64,000 nucleotides of DNA from Enterococcus pallens ATCC BAA-351 (GTDB lineage Bacteria; Bacillota; Bacilli; Lactobacillales; Enterococcaceae): assembly GCF_000407485.1 (NCBI RefSeq), contig NZ_ASWD01000003.1, positions 806,001 to 870,000 on the forward strand. The letters are read 5' to 3'. Below are positions 16,401-25,882 of this stretch, one piece after another. Position 1 is the stretch's first letter, and each line of letters opens with the position of its first letter. A program made the translations under genes and the position numbers. Below the pieces are notes generated by a model. The model was not told the DNA's origin and did not search any database. It saw only the letters and a program-made list of their open reading frames with translations.

Positions 16401-17342
16401 ATGGTTTCTGCGTACATTAATATCTTTCTAATCTTTGCCTTGATGTTTATGGGCTATTTTTTAACGTACAAACAATGGTTTACCAACCAAGTCGGTGATG
16501 TCTTTTCCAAGCTGGTGCTGCAAATTGCTCTTCCCTGCAATATGTTTTTGAATATTACCAAGAACTTTTCGCGTGAAGAATTTTTACAGCTATTCAGTGG
16601 AATGATTATTCCCCTTATTTCTATGCTGTTGACCTTTGCTTTTAGCTATCTATATGTCAAATTATTCAAAGTTTCTGAAGGACGGCAAGGGGCCTTCGCC
16701 ACCATGTTTACCTGCTCGAATACAATTTTTATCGGCTTGCCTATTAACTTAGCAATTTTCGGTGAAAAATCCGTGCCCTATGTTCTGCTGTATTACATTG
16801 TCAATACGACATTATTTTGGACCATTGGGATTTATCTGATCGCCAAAGATCATCCGCAAATCGAACAAGCAACGGTTCATTTTCATCCGATACAGGTCTT
16901 AAAGAAGATTTTCTCCCCTGCCTTATTAGGTTTTTTGGTAGGTGTAGGTTGGGTGTTGCTCAACTTTCCAATGCCTGACGAGGCGGCCACCTTTTTTGCC
17001 TATTTAGGAAATCTGACTACCCCTCTATCAATGTTCGTCATTGGGATCATCGTATATAATGTAGGGATTCGGAATCTTAAATTGAACAAGGATATCGTTG
17101 GAGTTTTAGTGGGTCGTTACCTGTTGTCACCTTTGATTGTCTGGCTGCTGGGACAGTGGATTCGGGTACCTGAGCTGATGCTGTCAGTTTTCATTATCCA
17201 ATCAGCTATGCCAGTACAAAATTCAGTGCCGATATTAACGCGCTCTTATGGCGGAGATCAAGAATATGCGACTTCTTCATTAGGCTACTCCGTTTTATTG
17301 TATCTCGTGTACATTCCAGTGCTGCTAAAACTTATTTTATAA
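16401..17342 (+). CDS. AEC-family permease (auxin efflux carrier type), copy 1
   Basis: A 313-residue membrane protein with about ten hydrophobic segments, of the auxin efflux carrier (AEC/MdcF) family. FMGYFLTYKQWFTNQVGDVFSKLVLQIALPCNMF at the start (shown here as a region, residues about 14-50) and the central TCSNTIFIGLPINLAIFGE are characteristic. Bacterial AEC proteins carry organic anions such as malate or malonate, but this substrate is unknown. The ATG at 16401 follows GAGGTG, while the GTG at 16392 lies inside that site. It is single-gene, between the fbp terminator and a convergent terminator shared with glyS. Confidence 0.85.
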   Translation: MVSAYINIFLIFALMFMGYFLTYKQWFTNQVGDVFSKLVLQIALPCNMFLNITKNFSREEFLQLFSGMIIPLISMLLTFAFSYLYVKLFKVSEGRQGAFATMFTCSNTIFIGLPINLAIFGEKSVPYVLLYYIVNTTLFWTIGIYLIAKDHPQIEQATVHFHPIQVLKKIFSPALLGFLVGVGWVLLNFPMPDEAATFFAYLGNLTTPLSMFVIGIIVYNVGIRNLKLNKDIVGVLVGRYLLSPLIVWLLGQWIRVPELMLSVFIIQSAMPVQNSVPILTRSYGGDQEYATSSLGYSVLLYLVYIPVLLKLIL

Positions 17343-17344
17343 TA

Positions 17345-17383
17345 GAAAGAAACCTTCAGATTGTTGGTCTGAAGGTTTCTTTC
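17345..17383. terminator. Bidirectional terminator between the AEC gene and glyS
   Basis: Perfect 16-base arms (GAAAGAAACCTTCAGA and TCTGAAGGTTTCTTTC) around a seven-base loop separate convergent genes. Confidence 0.8.
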
Positions 17384-17386
17384 TGC

Positions 17387-19465
17387 TTATTTTGTAATGA
17401 TTTTATCGATGCTTGCTAAAGCTTCTGCCATGTCAGCAATTTGAGCCAATTGAGTTAAGCGATTGTTGCGGATTTTTTCATCCTCTGCCATAACCATCGT
17501 CTCGTTAAAGTAACGCTCAATTACCGGCCGCAGGTTTGCCAGCATTTCATAGTTATCTGCCATTGACTGATCACCAAATTGATCACGGGCAGATTTTACA
17601 GCAGCAAACAATTCTTTTTCGCTGTCATTTTCAAAGAGTTTCGGATCAACCTTTTGACCAACTGCTTCAGGATTGACCTTCTTCGCTAAGTTAATTACTC
17701 GGGTTAAAGCTTCCATTGATTCTTTAAAATCTCCATCTTTGGCATGTTGACCAAAAATACGGGCCGCTTCAAAAATTTGGGTCAGGTCATCTTGTTTTGA
17801 AGCTAATACTGCATCAATCAAGTCATGACGAATATTTTGCAGCTGCAACCGTTGACGCAAACGACCTTTAAAGAAGTCTACTAAGGCTTGCTGATCTTGA
17901 TTAAAATGAATGCCAAAGCTAGCTTCATCAGCGTTAATGGCTTCAGCTACCACTCGTTGAACTTTACGGAATGGGAAACTCCAGCCTTTATTCTCAATAA
18001 TCCGTACAATTCCGTAAGTTTGACGACGTAACGCATATGGGTCATTTGATCCACTTGGAATCATTTCTACCGCAAAGAAGGCTAAGATGCTGTCCAATTT
18101 GTCAGCAACTGCTAATACTGCTCCGACAGTCGATTCAGGCAGTTCGCCTTCTGATGAAATTGGCAGGTAATGTTCACGAACTGCTTGCGCAACAGTGGGT
18201 TTCTCCCCTTGCAGCAAGGCGTATTTCTCACCCATGATTCCTTGCAATTCTGGGAATTCTCCCACCATATTGGTGACTAGGTCAAATTTATAAATTTCTG
18301 AAGCCCGCTGCAAATCAGCTAACTCCTCGTCTGTTAAGCCAACCTGTTGGCCAATTAATTGGCTGATTTTGCCAACTCGCTGCATTTTTTCGTAAATACT
18401 GCCGATTTTCTCATGGAAGGTAACATTTTTCAGTTTTTCAACACAAGCGTCGATTGACAGCTTCTTGTCTTCTTCGTAGAAAAAGTCTGCGTCCTCTAAA
18501 CGCGCAGTTAATACTTTTTGATTCCCTTTGATGACATTGTCCAATTTGACATTGTTTCCGTTACGAACCGAAATGAAGTGCGGCAATAATACACCCTTTT
18601 CGTTACGAACGTCAAAATAGCGTTGATGTTCTTTCATGGAGGTAACTAAAACTTCTTCAGGGACAGATAAGAAGCGCTCTTCGTAATCACCAACAAAAAC
18701 TGTTGGGTATTCCACTAAGTTCGTTACTTCCTCTAACAAATCTGCATCTAAATCAATTTGCCATTTGTTTTCTTCAGCCAATTGATTGATTTGCTCGACA
18801 ATCATTTGCTGACGTGTTTGGGCATTCGCAATGACGAATTGCTCTTTTAATTTTTCTTCGTATTCTTTTGGCTCGTTGATTACCGCATTGTCGCCTAAGA
18901 AACGATGGCCGCGGGTTTCACGACCCGTTTTAACGTTCAAGATTTCAAACGGAATCACTTCTTCATCCAGTAGAGCCACAATCCAGTGAATTGGACGAAT
19001 GTATTCAAAGGTCGTATCGCCCCAATGCATTGTTACTGGGAAAGTCATACTAGTGATAACCTTGTCTAATTGCGTTAACACTTCTTTACTTTCTTTTCCA
19101 TGAATATACTTAGTTACATAAACATATTCAACACCGTTTAATTCACGGAAAGTAATTGCATCTGTAGTTAAACCTTGGCCGCGTACAAATCCTTCTGCAG
19201 CCTTGCTCCAATTCCCCTCTGCGTCCTGAGCAATCTTCTTAGCCGGTCCCTTAACTTCTTCTTGCACATCTTCTTGACGATCAGGAATGTTAGTTACCCG
19301 AATCCCCAAACGTCGAGGTGTTGAAAAGCTTTCCACTGAATCAAAGGTTAAGCTGTTTTCTTCCAAAAATTTTACTACTCGCTCTTCCAGCTGCTTGCTG
19401 CTAGGCCAAACCACATGGGCAGGCATTTCTTCTAAACCAATTTCTAACAATAGATCTTTTGCCAT
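17387..19465 (-). CDS. glyS: Glycyl-tRNA synthetase beta subunit
   Basis: A 692-residue GlyRS beta chain, of usual length. It opens [19 protein letters not shown] and contains [26 protein letters not shown] and, towards the C-terminus, the HD-like region and an anticodon-binding domain (about 580-690). It forms the alpha2beta2 enzyme that charges tRNA-Gly. The ATG at 19465 follows GAGGAGG; an earlier in-frame ATG at 19483 falls inside the upstream glyQ gene and overlaps that ribosome site. glyQ stops one base upstream, so the two are coupled, and both are controlled by the T-box leader. Confidence 0.97.
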   Translation of the reverse strand: MAKDLLLEIGLEEMPAHVVWPSSKQLEERVVKFLEENSLTFDSVESFSTPRRLGIRVTNIPDRQEDVQEEVKGPAKKIAQDAEGNWSKAAEGFVRGQGLTTDAITFRELNGVEYVYVTKYIHGKESKEVLTQLDKVITSMTFPVTMHWGDTTFEYIRPIHWIVALLDEEVIPFEILNVKTGRETRGHRFLGDNAVINEPKEYEEKLKEQFVIANAQTRQQMIVEQINQLAEENKWQIDLDADLLEEVTNLVEYPTVFVGDYEERFLSVPEEVLVTSMKEHQRYFDVRNEKGVLLPHFISVRNGNNVKLDNVIKGNQKVLTARLEDADFFYEEDKKLSIDACVEKLKNVTFHEKIGSIYEKMQRVGKISQLIGQQVGLTDEELADLQRASEIYKFDLVTNMVGEFPELQGIMGEKYALLQGEKPTVAQAVREHYLPISSEGELPESTVGAVLAVADKLDSILAFFAVEMIPSGSNDPYALRRQTYGIVRIIENKGWSFPFRKVQRVVAEAINADEASFGIHFNQDQQALVDFFKGRLRQRLQLQNIRHDLIDAVLASKQDDLTQIFEAARIFGQHAKDGDFKESMEALTRVINLAKKVNPEAVGQKVDPKLFENDSEKELFAAVKSARDQFGDQSMADNYEMLANLRPVIERYFNETMVMAEDEKIRNNRLTQLAQIADMAEALASIDKIITK

Positions 19466-19466
19466 A

Positions 19467-20357
19467 TTATTCGCCCTCCTCATGATTTAACAATGGGAAT
19501 CCTAATTTTTCCCGTTCAGCGACAAAGATTTTCGCCACAGCCCGTGCCATGTTACGAATACGTGCTAAGTAGCCTGCCCGCTCAGTAACCGAAACTGCTC
19601 CCCGCGCGTCCAGCAGATTGAAGGTGTGGCTGCATTTCAAAATGTAGTCATACGCTGGATGTACCAAGTCTTCGTCAATACAACGTTGTGCTTCTTTTTC
19701 GAATTTATCAAAGTTTTCCAGCAGCATCTTTTGATCACTGACTTCAAAGGAGTATTTTGAATGCTCATATTCCGGCTGTTTAAAGATTTCGCCATATTTT
19801 ACTTCGTTTGACCATTGCAGATCATAAACACTTTCTACTTCTTGAATATAAGAAGCCAGACGTTCCAATCCATAGGTCAATTCCGCAGTAACTGGGTGAC
19901 AAGGCAGGCCGCCAACTTGTTGGAAATAGGTAAATTGGGTAATTTCCATCCCGTCTAACCAAACTTCCCAGCCCAGACCCGCACAGCCCATTGATGGGTT
20001 TTCCCAGTTGTCTTCTACAAAGCGAATATCATGCTCCAATGGGTCAATTCCTAATAAACGCAAGCTGTCTAAATACAGCTCTTGAATATTTTCTGGTGAA
20101 GGCTTCATCACTACCTGAAACTGGTGATGCTGATACAAACGGTTTGGATTTTCTCCGTAGCGTCCATCCGCTGGTCGACGTGATGGCTCTACGTAAGCCG
20201 CCCGCCATGGCTCTGGTCCAATTGCCCGTAAAAAGGTATAAGGACTCATCGTTCCGGCACCCTTTTCTGTGTCATAGGCCTGCATCAGCATACAGCCATT
20301 GTCGGACCAAAATTTTTGCAATGTCAAAATAATGTCTTGCATCGATCGTTTACTCAT
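19467..20357 (-). CDS. glyQ: Glycyl-tRNA synthetase alpha subunit
   Basis: A 296-residue class II synthetase catalytic chain. It has [39 protein letters not shown] (motif 2 region) and [20 protein letters not shown] (the glycine-binding part). It carries the active site for glycyl-adenylate formation and works with GlyS. Transcription starts at a promoter at 20593-20622 and passes through a T-box leader that senses uncharged tRNA-Gly. Confidence 0.97.
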   Translation of the reverse strand: MSKRSMQDIILTLQKFWSDNGCMLMQAYDTEKGAGTMSPYTFLRAIGPEPWRAAYVEPSRRPADGRYGENPNRLYQHHQFQVVMKPSPENIQELYLDSLRLLGIDPLEHDIRFVEDNWENPSMGCAGLGWEVWLDGMEITQFTYFQQVGGLPCHPVTAELTYGLERLASYIQEVESVYDLQWSNEVKYGEIFKQPEYEHSKYSFEVSDQKMLLENFDKFEKEAQRCIDEDLVHPAYDYILKCSHTFNLLDARGAVSVTERAGYLARIRNMARAVAKIFVAEREKLGFPLLNHEEGE

Positions 20358-20387
20358 TTGTTTTCCTCCTTGATTGTGCTAAAACAT

Positions 20388-20590
20388 GAAAAAGCCCTAT
20401 GTCTGCAATAGACATAGGGACGTATTAACGCGGTTCCACCCTACTTCCAAGTAAAGAACTTGGCAGCTTTTCATTCCTGTGCTCACAAACGCCTGCAAAA
20501 TTCATATCATACCCGGCTTCCACTGCCCCGGACTCGCTCAAAAGAGGGATGAACTTCTTTTTTTGCTCAACGCACCTATTCAACTTGCTA
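20388..20590 (-). promoter_or_regulatory. T-box leader of glyQS
   Basis: On the minus strand the T-box string GGGTGGAACCGCG lies at about 20430-20442. It is followed by a terminator hairpin CCCTATGTC/GACATAGGG and CTTTTTC at 20388-20412. Upstream is a structured Stem I region with AGTCCGGGGCAGTGG, in which a GGC triplet is a plausible glycine specifier. The element controls premature termination by tRNA-Gly charging. The specifier assignment is inference; the T-box and terminator are direct. Confidence 0.9.
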
Positions 20591-20592
20591 CT

Positions 20593-20622
20593 ATAATAGC
20601 GACTTTTCCTATGGTTTGTCAA
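20593..20622 (-). promoter_or_regulatory. Promoter of glyQS
   Basis: Minus-strand TTGACA at 20617-20622 and TATTAT at 20593-20598, 18-base spacer. It lies a few bases after the last gene of the histidine operon, with no intrinsic terminator between, so histidine-operon read-through into the T-box is possible. Confidence 0.75.
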
Positions 20623-20634
20623 ATCGTATTTAGC

Positions 20635-21459
20635 TTAAAACGAAATTTTTTGAAATTCGCCATCCTTTAATTGAACGGTTGAAATAAAACCTAAGGACTG
20701 CAGCAGCTCGCCTGTCTCTCTAAAATGAAAATTTAAGGTATTTGTCTCATGGCTGTCGCTGGTAACAATTACCGGACAATCTCTCAACTGCAGCTGCTGC
20801 AGCAAGAAACAATCGGGATAAGGCTGGGTTCGCCAATTACGGGAAATAGCCCCAGTATTCACTTCTACCAAGCCATCATAGGATTGCACCAAATCAATCA
20901 CATCATCCAACGCCTTTAATGCGATTTTCTGGTAAGCACTGCTAGTTTCATCAAACCATGGAGCCTTTTCATTAAACTTGGTAATTAAATCAAAATGTCC
21001 AACGATCTTAGGCTGATGCTGCTGAATATGAGCGACTACTGTGTCATAGTAATCCTGAATCATCAACAGCTTATCACCACCATACCAGTCATGTAAGGTT
21101 TCCATTAGACTTTCTGGGCTTTCATCTACTGAACGATAAACACCCTCTCGTGGCGGAAAATAATGAACCGAACCCACAAAGTAGTCATACCCAATCTGGG
21201 GATCAGGACTGTAGTAATCCCACTCTAATCCTAGGCGAACGGTCAAATAATCCTTAAACTGTTCCTGCACAGCCCGAACCTCTTTTTGATATCCAGACTC
21301 ATCTGAAACACCCGGACAAGATGGATCAAAGGGTGCGGAAGAATGACTAGTGAAGCCTACATCGGTGAAGCCGATTTGAATCGCCGCCTCAGCGATTGCC
21401 AGCAAAGAATCCTTCCCATCACACCAAGTACTGTGGGTATGTGCATTTGAATAGAACAT
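20635..21459 (-). CDS. hisJ: Histidinol-phosphatase, PHP (HisJ/HisK) type
   Basis: A 274-residue PHP-superfamily phosphatase. It starts FYSNAHTHSTWCDGKDS with the metal-binding HTH motif, followed by GFTSHS, VRLGLEWDY, FVGSVHYF and VTSDSHE. These residues build the trinuclear metal site that removes phosphate from L-histidinol phosphate, step 8 of histidine synthesis. It is the last gene of the operon, which agrees with HisB in this window being only the IGP dehydratase. hisIE ends 11 bases upstream. Confidence 0.92.
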   Translation of the reverse strand: MFYSNAHTHSTWCDGKDSLLAIAEAAIQIGFTDVGFTSHSSAPFDPSCPGVSDESGYQKEVRAVQEQFKDYLTVRLGLEWDYYSPDPQIGYDYFVGSVHYFPPREGVYRSVDESPESLMETLHDWYGGDKLLMIQDYYDTVVAHIQQHQPKIVGHFDLITKFNEKAPWFDETSSAYQKIALKALDDVIDLVQSYDGLVEVNTGAISRNWRTQPYPDCFLLQQLQLRDCPVIVTSDSHETNTLNFHFRETGELLQSLGFISTVQLKDGEFQKISF

Positions 21460-21470
21460 GAAACTCCCCC

Positions 21471-22106
21471 CTATTTTAGCGTTTCTTGTTTTACCTTATG
21501 ATCAACGACGTGCCGTTTGGCTAGCTCCTGCTGAACCTCTTCTACTGAAATACCCATTTCTACTAAAAGTACCAACATATGATACGTTAAGTCTGCCGCT
21601 TCAAAAACCGTTTCCTGCCGATCCTTTTTCATTGCACCAATGACAACCTCAGTAGACTCTTCACCAATTTTTTTCAAAATCTTTTCTAAGCCTTTATCAA
21701 ACAAATAACTAGTATAGCTGCCTTCTTTAGGGGATGTTTTACGATCTTTAATTAATTGATACAAATCTGTCAACTGAACTTTTTCCTGCTCGGCCTCACC
21801 AAAAAGCTTTTCCGTAAAGCAGCTTTCTGAACCGGTGTGACAAGCTGGTCCATCTTTGGTTACCTTGGCAACCAACGCATCCTGATCACAATCAGCCGTT
21901 AAAGAAACTAAATGCTGATAATTGCCGCTGGTTTCACCTTTGCGCCATAATTCCTGACGACTGCGAGAATAAAAGGTCATCAGGCGATCCTTCAAGGTCA
22001 ATTCTAAGCTTTCTTGATTCATATAGGCAAGGGTCAAAACTTGATTCGTTTTAACATCCTGTACAATCACCGGGATTAAGCCTTGTTCATCAAATTTCAG
22101 TTCCAT
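21471..22106 (-). CDS. hisI: Phosphoribosyl-AMP cyclohydrolase / phosphoribosyl-ATP pyrophosphatase
   Basis: A 211-residue bifunctional HisIE. The N-terminal HisI domain (about 1-110) shows VLTLAYMNQESLELT, TFYSRSRQELWRKGETSGN and the zinc-binding DCDQDA and GPACHTG. The C-terminal HisE domain (about 115-205) shows SYTSYLFDKGLEKILKKIGEE and ADLTYHMLVLL. It carries out steps 2 and 3 of the pathway. It lies 12 bases after hisF and before hisJ. Confidence 0.97.
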   Translation of the reverse strand: MELKFDEQGLIPVIVQDVKTNQVLTLAYMNQESLELTLKDRLMTFYSRSRQELWRKGETSGNYQHLVSLTADCDQDALVAKVTKDGPACHTGSESCFTEKLFGEAEQEKVQLTDLYQLIKDRKTSPKEGSYTSYLFDKGLEKILKKIGEESTEVVIGAMKKDRQETVFEAADLTYHMLVLLVEMGISVEEVQQELAKRHVVDHKVKQETLK

Positions 22107-22118
22107 CTGCTTCCTCCT

Positions 22119-22877
22119 CTAAACAATCCGCATCGGAATTGCTTTTTCTGCTAATTGACGTTTTAAATCAGGAATTTTTACTTCTCCGTAATGGAAGATC
22201 GAAGCCGCTAAGCCGGCTTCAATATTCGGCAGCTGGAACAGGTGATAAAAGTCTTCACTGTTGCCAGCTCCGCCAGAAGCAACGATGGGTAAGGAGCTGA
22301 TCTCACTAACTGCTCTTAACAAAGGCAAATCAAAGCCCTGCTTCACACCATCAGTATCCATACTGTTAATTACCAATTCACCAGCGCCTAACGCTTCCCC
22401 TTTTTTGATCCATTCTAAAGCGTCCAACCCCGTATCTTCGCGGCCGCCTTTAGCGAAAACTCGCCATTGATCGCCTACCCTGCGGATATCAATCGAAAGG
22501 ACCACACATTGGCTGCCATAACGTTTGGCGCCATCTTCAATCAGCTGGGGATTCCTTAAAGCACCGGAGTTCACACTTACCTTATCGGCGCCACAGTTTA
22601 GTACTCGTTCAAAATCGGCCACTTCATTAATGCCGCCGCCCACAGTCAAGGGAATAAAGACTTCGGAAGCAACGGCTTCTAAAATATCAGTGAACAGCTC
22701 GCGGTCTTCTGCAGAGGCGGTAATATCATAAAAAACCAACTCATCCGCCCCCTGTTCATTGTAAAAACGGGCCAGAGTAACTGGATCATTGACATCTTTC
22801 AGCCCAGCAAAGTTTACGCCCTTAACGACTCGTCCATCTCGGACATCCAAACAAGGAATAATTCGTTTTGCAAGCAT
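22119..22877 (-). CDS. hisF: Imidazole glycerol phosphate synthase subunit HisF
   Basis: A 252-residue TIM barrel that makes IGP and AICAR from PRFAR and the ammonia delivered by HisH. It begins MLAKRIIPCLDVRDGRVVKG with catalytic Asp11, and the second catalytic Asp lies in INSMDTDGVKQGFD. Phosphate-binding glycines appear in VGGGI and ASGGAG. Its ATG overlaps the hisA stop by one base, indicating translational coupling. Confidence 0.97.
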   Translation of the reverse strand: MLAKRIIPCLDVRDGRVVKGVNFAGLKDVNDPVTLARFYNEQGADELVFYDITASAEDRELFTDILEAVASEVFIPLTVGGGINEVADFERVLNCGADKVSVNSGALRNPQLIEDGAKRYGSQCVVLSIDIRRVGDQWRVFAKGGREDTGLDALEWIKKGEALGAGELVINSMDTDGVKQGFDLPLLRAVSEISSLPIVASGGAGNSEDFYHLFQLPNIEAGLAASIFHYGEVKIPDLKRQLAEKAIPMRIV

Positions 22878-23596
22878 CAGCTTTCCTCCTTGCCAGCTGC
22901 CAAGACATCCTCTAACTTCAAGCTGCCGTTATACAACGATTTACCGACAATCGCTCCACCAATTTGACTCTCTTTAAGCTGCTGGATATCAGCTAAGCTA
23001 GCTACTCCGCCAGAAGCAACAATTTCTAAATCTAGTTTATTTAGCTTTTGGTATAAAGGAATATTGATTCCTTGCCCCGTACCATCTCGCGAAATCTCCG
23101 TGAAAATAATTGTTTTGGCTCCCCAGCTTTGCAGCTGCTGACAAAAGTCGAAGGCATCGGTTTCGGTTTTCTCCAACCAGCCTTCCACAGCTACTTTCCC
23201 GTCCTTAGCATCAACACCAATAGCGATTTTTTCACCATATTTTGCCAGCATCGCTTGGGTAAATTCAGGATCTTTTTGTGCAATTGTTCCTAAAATAACC
23301 CGGTTTACACCAGCATCCAAACAATGTTGAATCGTGGCTTCGTCTCGAATCCCACCGCCAACCTCTACAAACAGGTTGGTTTGCTCAGCAATTTGCTTGG
23401 CAATTTCAAAATAATGCAGCTTTCCTGCCTTGGCCCCATCCAAATCCACTAAATGCAGATATTCCGCTCCAGCTTCCTCAAAGGATTGGGCAAAAGCGAC
23501 TGGATCGTCACCAAAGACTTCCTGCTGATCGTAATCTCCCTGATACAGGCGAACCACCTTTTGATTTAATAAATCGATTGCTGGAAAGATTTTCAT
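22877..23596 (-). CDS. hisA: ProFAR isomerase HisA
   Basis: A 239-residue TIM barrel homologous to HisF. It opens with FPAIDLLNQKVVRLYQGD (catalytic Asp8), has VGGGIRD, the second catalytic Asp in TEISRDGTGQG and ASGGVA near the end. It performs the Amadori rearrangement of ProFAR to PRFAR. Its start overlaps hisH by four bases (ATGA). Confidence 0.97.
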   Translation of the reverse strand: MKIFPAIDLLNQKVVRLYQGDYDQQEVFGDDPVAFAQSFEEAGAEYLHLVDLDGAKAGKLHYFEIAKQIAEQTNLFVEVGGGIRDEATIQHCLDAGVNRVILGTIAQKDPEFTQAMLAKYGEKIAIGVDAKDGKVAVEGWLEKTETDAFDFCQQLQSWGAKTIIFTEISRDGTGQGINIPLYQKLNKLDLEIVASGGVASLADIQQLKESQIGGAIVGKSLYNGSLKLEDVLAAGKEES

Positions 23597-24219
23597 TTCC
23601 CCACCTCCGCAAATGCTTTAAGAATTTTCAAGCCGACATCGCCGCTTTTTTCTGGATGAAATTGAGTTCCCATGACATTGCCCTTTTGAACAATTCCAGG
23701 GACCTTTACGCCATAATCACTCACTGCAATCAGTGACTCTTCGCAATCCGACGCATAGAAGCTGTGCACATAATAAACATAATCTCCCTGCTGGATATCG
23801 CGAACCAGCGGACAAGCGGTTTGCAGGATTTCCAATTGATTCCAGCCAATTTGTGGGACCTTCAAGTCAATTGCTTGCTTTTGAAAGGCTTCAGTCATAG
23901 AAACAATTTTTCCAGGGATTAAGCCGAGCCCTTGATAGCTGCCAAATTCCTCACTGGTTTCAAATAAAAGCTGCATCCCTAAACAAATCCCTAGGAAAGG
24001 TTTGCCGCTAGCTGCTAATTGCTGAATGGGTGCAATTAATTCCAGCTGTGCCAACTTCTCAACAGCATCACCAAACGCACCGACACCTGGCAAAATAATA
24101 TGATCAGCCGCTTCTAAGATACTTAAATCTCGCGTCACGACACTTTTTTCACCGATATATTCCAATGATCGGGTTAAGCTGAACAAATTGCCGACACCAT
24201 AATCAATAATCGCTATCAT
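23593..24219 (-). CDS. hisH: Imidazole glycerol phosphate synthase glutaminase HisH
   Basis: A 208-residue class I glutamine amidotransferase. The nucleophile is in FLGICLGMQLLFE, the oxyanion region in LPGVGAFGD, and the catalytic His and Glu in GTQFHPEKSG. It supplies ammonia to HisF through the barrel. It is located between hisB and hisA and overlaps the latter. Confidence 0.97.
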   Translation of the reverse strand: MIAIIDYGVGNLFSLTRSLEYIGEKSVVTRDLSILEAADHIILPGVGAFGDAVEKLAQLELIAPIQQLAASGKPFLGICLGMQLLFETSEEFGSYQGLGLIPGKIVSMTEAFQKQAIDLKVPQIGWNQLEILQTACPLVRDIQQGDYVYYVHSFYASDCEESLIAVSDYGVKVPGIVQKGNVMGTQFHPEKSGDVGLKILKAFAEVGK

Positions 24220-24233
24220 CAGATTCTCCCTTT

Positions 24234-24827
24234 CTAGATAATCGTTCCTTTAGTTGAAGGAATTTCATCAGGAGCAGCCTGATTGATGGTCACTGCTTCA
24301 CCTAATGCACGACCAAATCCTTTAAAGCAGGCTTCAACAATGTGATGACTGTTTTTGCCAGCAATTTGATGTAGATGAATGGTTGCTCCTAATTCACGAG
24401 CAAAGGCAATGAAAAACTCCTCCACCAATTCAGTATCAAACTGTTGTCCAATTTTTTCTGTGGGAATATCCAGCTCCACCACTGCCATGCCGCGGCCACT
24501 GATATCCAAGGCAGTCACCACCAATGCTTCATCCATTGGCAGCATCATACTTCCGTAGCGCTTAATTCCCCGGCGTTCACCTAAAGCTTCAGAAAAGGCT
24601 CGACCAATTGCAATCCCCACATCTTCTGTAGTATGGTGTGCATCCACTTCAATATCGCCATCACAAACCAGCTCTAAATCAAAACGACCATGCCGAGTAA
24701 ACAGCTCCAGCATATGATCTAGAAAACCGACACCTGTTTTAATTTTTTGCTGACCAGTCCCATCAACCGCTAATTGCAGTTGAATTTTCGTCTCTGAGGT
24801 ATTGCGTGTTACTTCTGCTTTTCTCAT
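24234..24827 (-). CDS. hisB: Imidazoleglycerol-phosphate dehydratase
   Basis: A 197-residue monofunctional IGP dehydratase with the diagnostic manganese-binding motifs DVDAHHTTEDVGI (here VDAHHTTEDVGIAIG) and KNSHHIVEACFKGF. It lacks the HAD-type histidinol-phosphatase domain found in enterobacterial HisB, and the operon's PHP phosphatase takes that role. It overlaps the hisC stop by four bases. Confidence 0.97.
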   Translation of the reverse strand: MRKAEVTRNTSETKIQLQLAVDGTGQQKIKTGVGFLDHMLELFTRHGRFDLELVCDGDIEVDAHHTTEDVGIAIGRAFSEALGERRGIKRYGSMMLPMDEALVVTALDISGRGMAVVELDIPTEKIGQQFDTELVEEFFIAFARELGATIHLHQIAGKNSHHIVEACFKGFGRALGEAVTINQAAPDEIPSTKGTII

Positions 24828-25882
24828 TGGTTGACTCCCTCCAAAATTCGATCTACGGCTTCCATTAAGCGTTCCATTTGTTCTTTGGTTCCAATTGATA
24901 TACGAAGATAGTCCTTGGTTCGTGGCTGGTTAAACCAGCGGACTAAGATTTTTTGCTCTCGCAACGCTTCAAAAAGTGTTTCCCCGGCAAGTTTAGGATG
25001 TTTGGCAAACAGGAAATTACAATAACTGTTGGTCATTTCAAATCCGCGCTGTTTTAATTCTTGTATACTCCATTCCCTGACCTGAATGGTTTCTTGAATA
25101 CATCGATTTACATACGCCTGCTCTGCCAAGACAGCAGCTCCGGCTGCTTGGGTCATCGCATTTATATTGTAGGGATTCACACTGTATTTAATCCGATTTA
25201 GGTTTTCAATCAGTTGACTATTGCCAGCAGCGTAGCCCAATCGTGCGCCAGCTAATTGACGTGATTTTGAAAAAGTTCCTACAACCAGCAAATTCTCAAA
25301 TTGCTCAATATACCCCACCATCGATTCGCCGCCAAAATCAATATATGCTTCATCGACTACCAGCAAACGGTCGGGATGACGTTTTAAGAAAGTACAGATT
25401 TCTTCGCAGGAAAGCAGTAAACCAGTTGGTGCATTAGGGTTGGCAATAATTACGGTCCCTTCCAGCTCATCATAAGCTGTTAAATCTAAGGTAAAGTCTT
25501 CTTTTAAGGGAACGACATTAGCTTTTGCTTGATACATATCGCAGTAAATTTGATAAAAGCCATAGGTCACATCAGGAAAAGCCATACCTTTTTCAGTAAA
25601 GGCCTGAAAAATGAAGGATAAAATTTCATCGCTGCCGTTTCCTAAAATAACTTGCTCTGCTTTGATCCCCAGCTGTCTGGCCAAAGGTTCCACAACAATT
25701 CGCGCAGCAGTGTCTGAATAACGATTCAAGCTGTGTGCGGCAGCCTTTACTGCATCCATAACCGAAGGAGCCGGTTCATAAGGACTTTCATTAGTATTCA
25801 GCTTAATAAAATCAGTCGCTTTCGGCTGCTCTCCTGGAGTATAAGGAATTAAGTGGTCATATTTCGAATGTAAGAAATTCAT
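24824..25882 (-). CDS. hisC: Histidinol-phosphate aminotransferase
   Basis: A 352-residue fold type I PLP aminotransferase. Visible motifs are KLNTNESPYEP at the start, LGNGSDEIL, IIANPNAPTG, VVDEAYIDF and the PLP lysine in GTFSKSRQLAGARLGY, with the substrate arginine in YLRISIGT at the end. It converts imidazole acetol phosphate to histidinol phosphate. Four-base overlaps link it to hisD and hisB. Confidence 0.96.
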   Translation of the reverse strand: MNFLHSKYDHLIPYTPGEQPKATDFIKLNTNESPYEPAPSVMDAVKAAAHSLNRYSDTAARIVVEPLARQLGIKAEQVILGNGSDEILSFIFQAFTEKGMAFPDVTYGFYQIYCDMYQAKANVVPLKEDFTLDLTAYDELEGTVIIANPNAPTGLLLSCEEICTFLKRHPDRLLVVDEAYIDFGGESMVGYIEQFENLLVVGTFSKSRQLAGARLGYAAGNSQLIENLNRIKYSVNPYNINAMTQAAGAAVLAEQAYVNRCIQETIQVREWSIQELKQRGFEMTNSYCNFLFAKHPKLAGETLFEALREQKILVRWFNQPRTKDYLRISIGTKEQMERLMEAVDRILEGVNQ

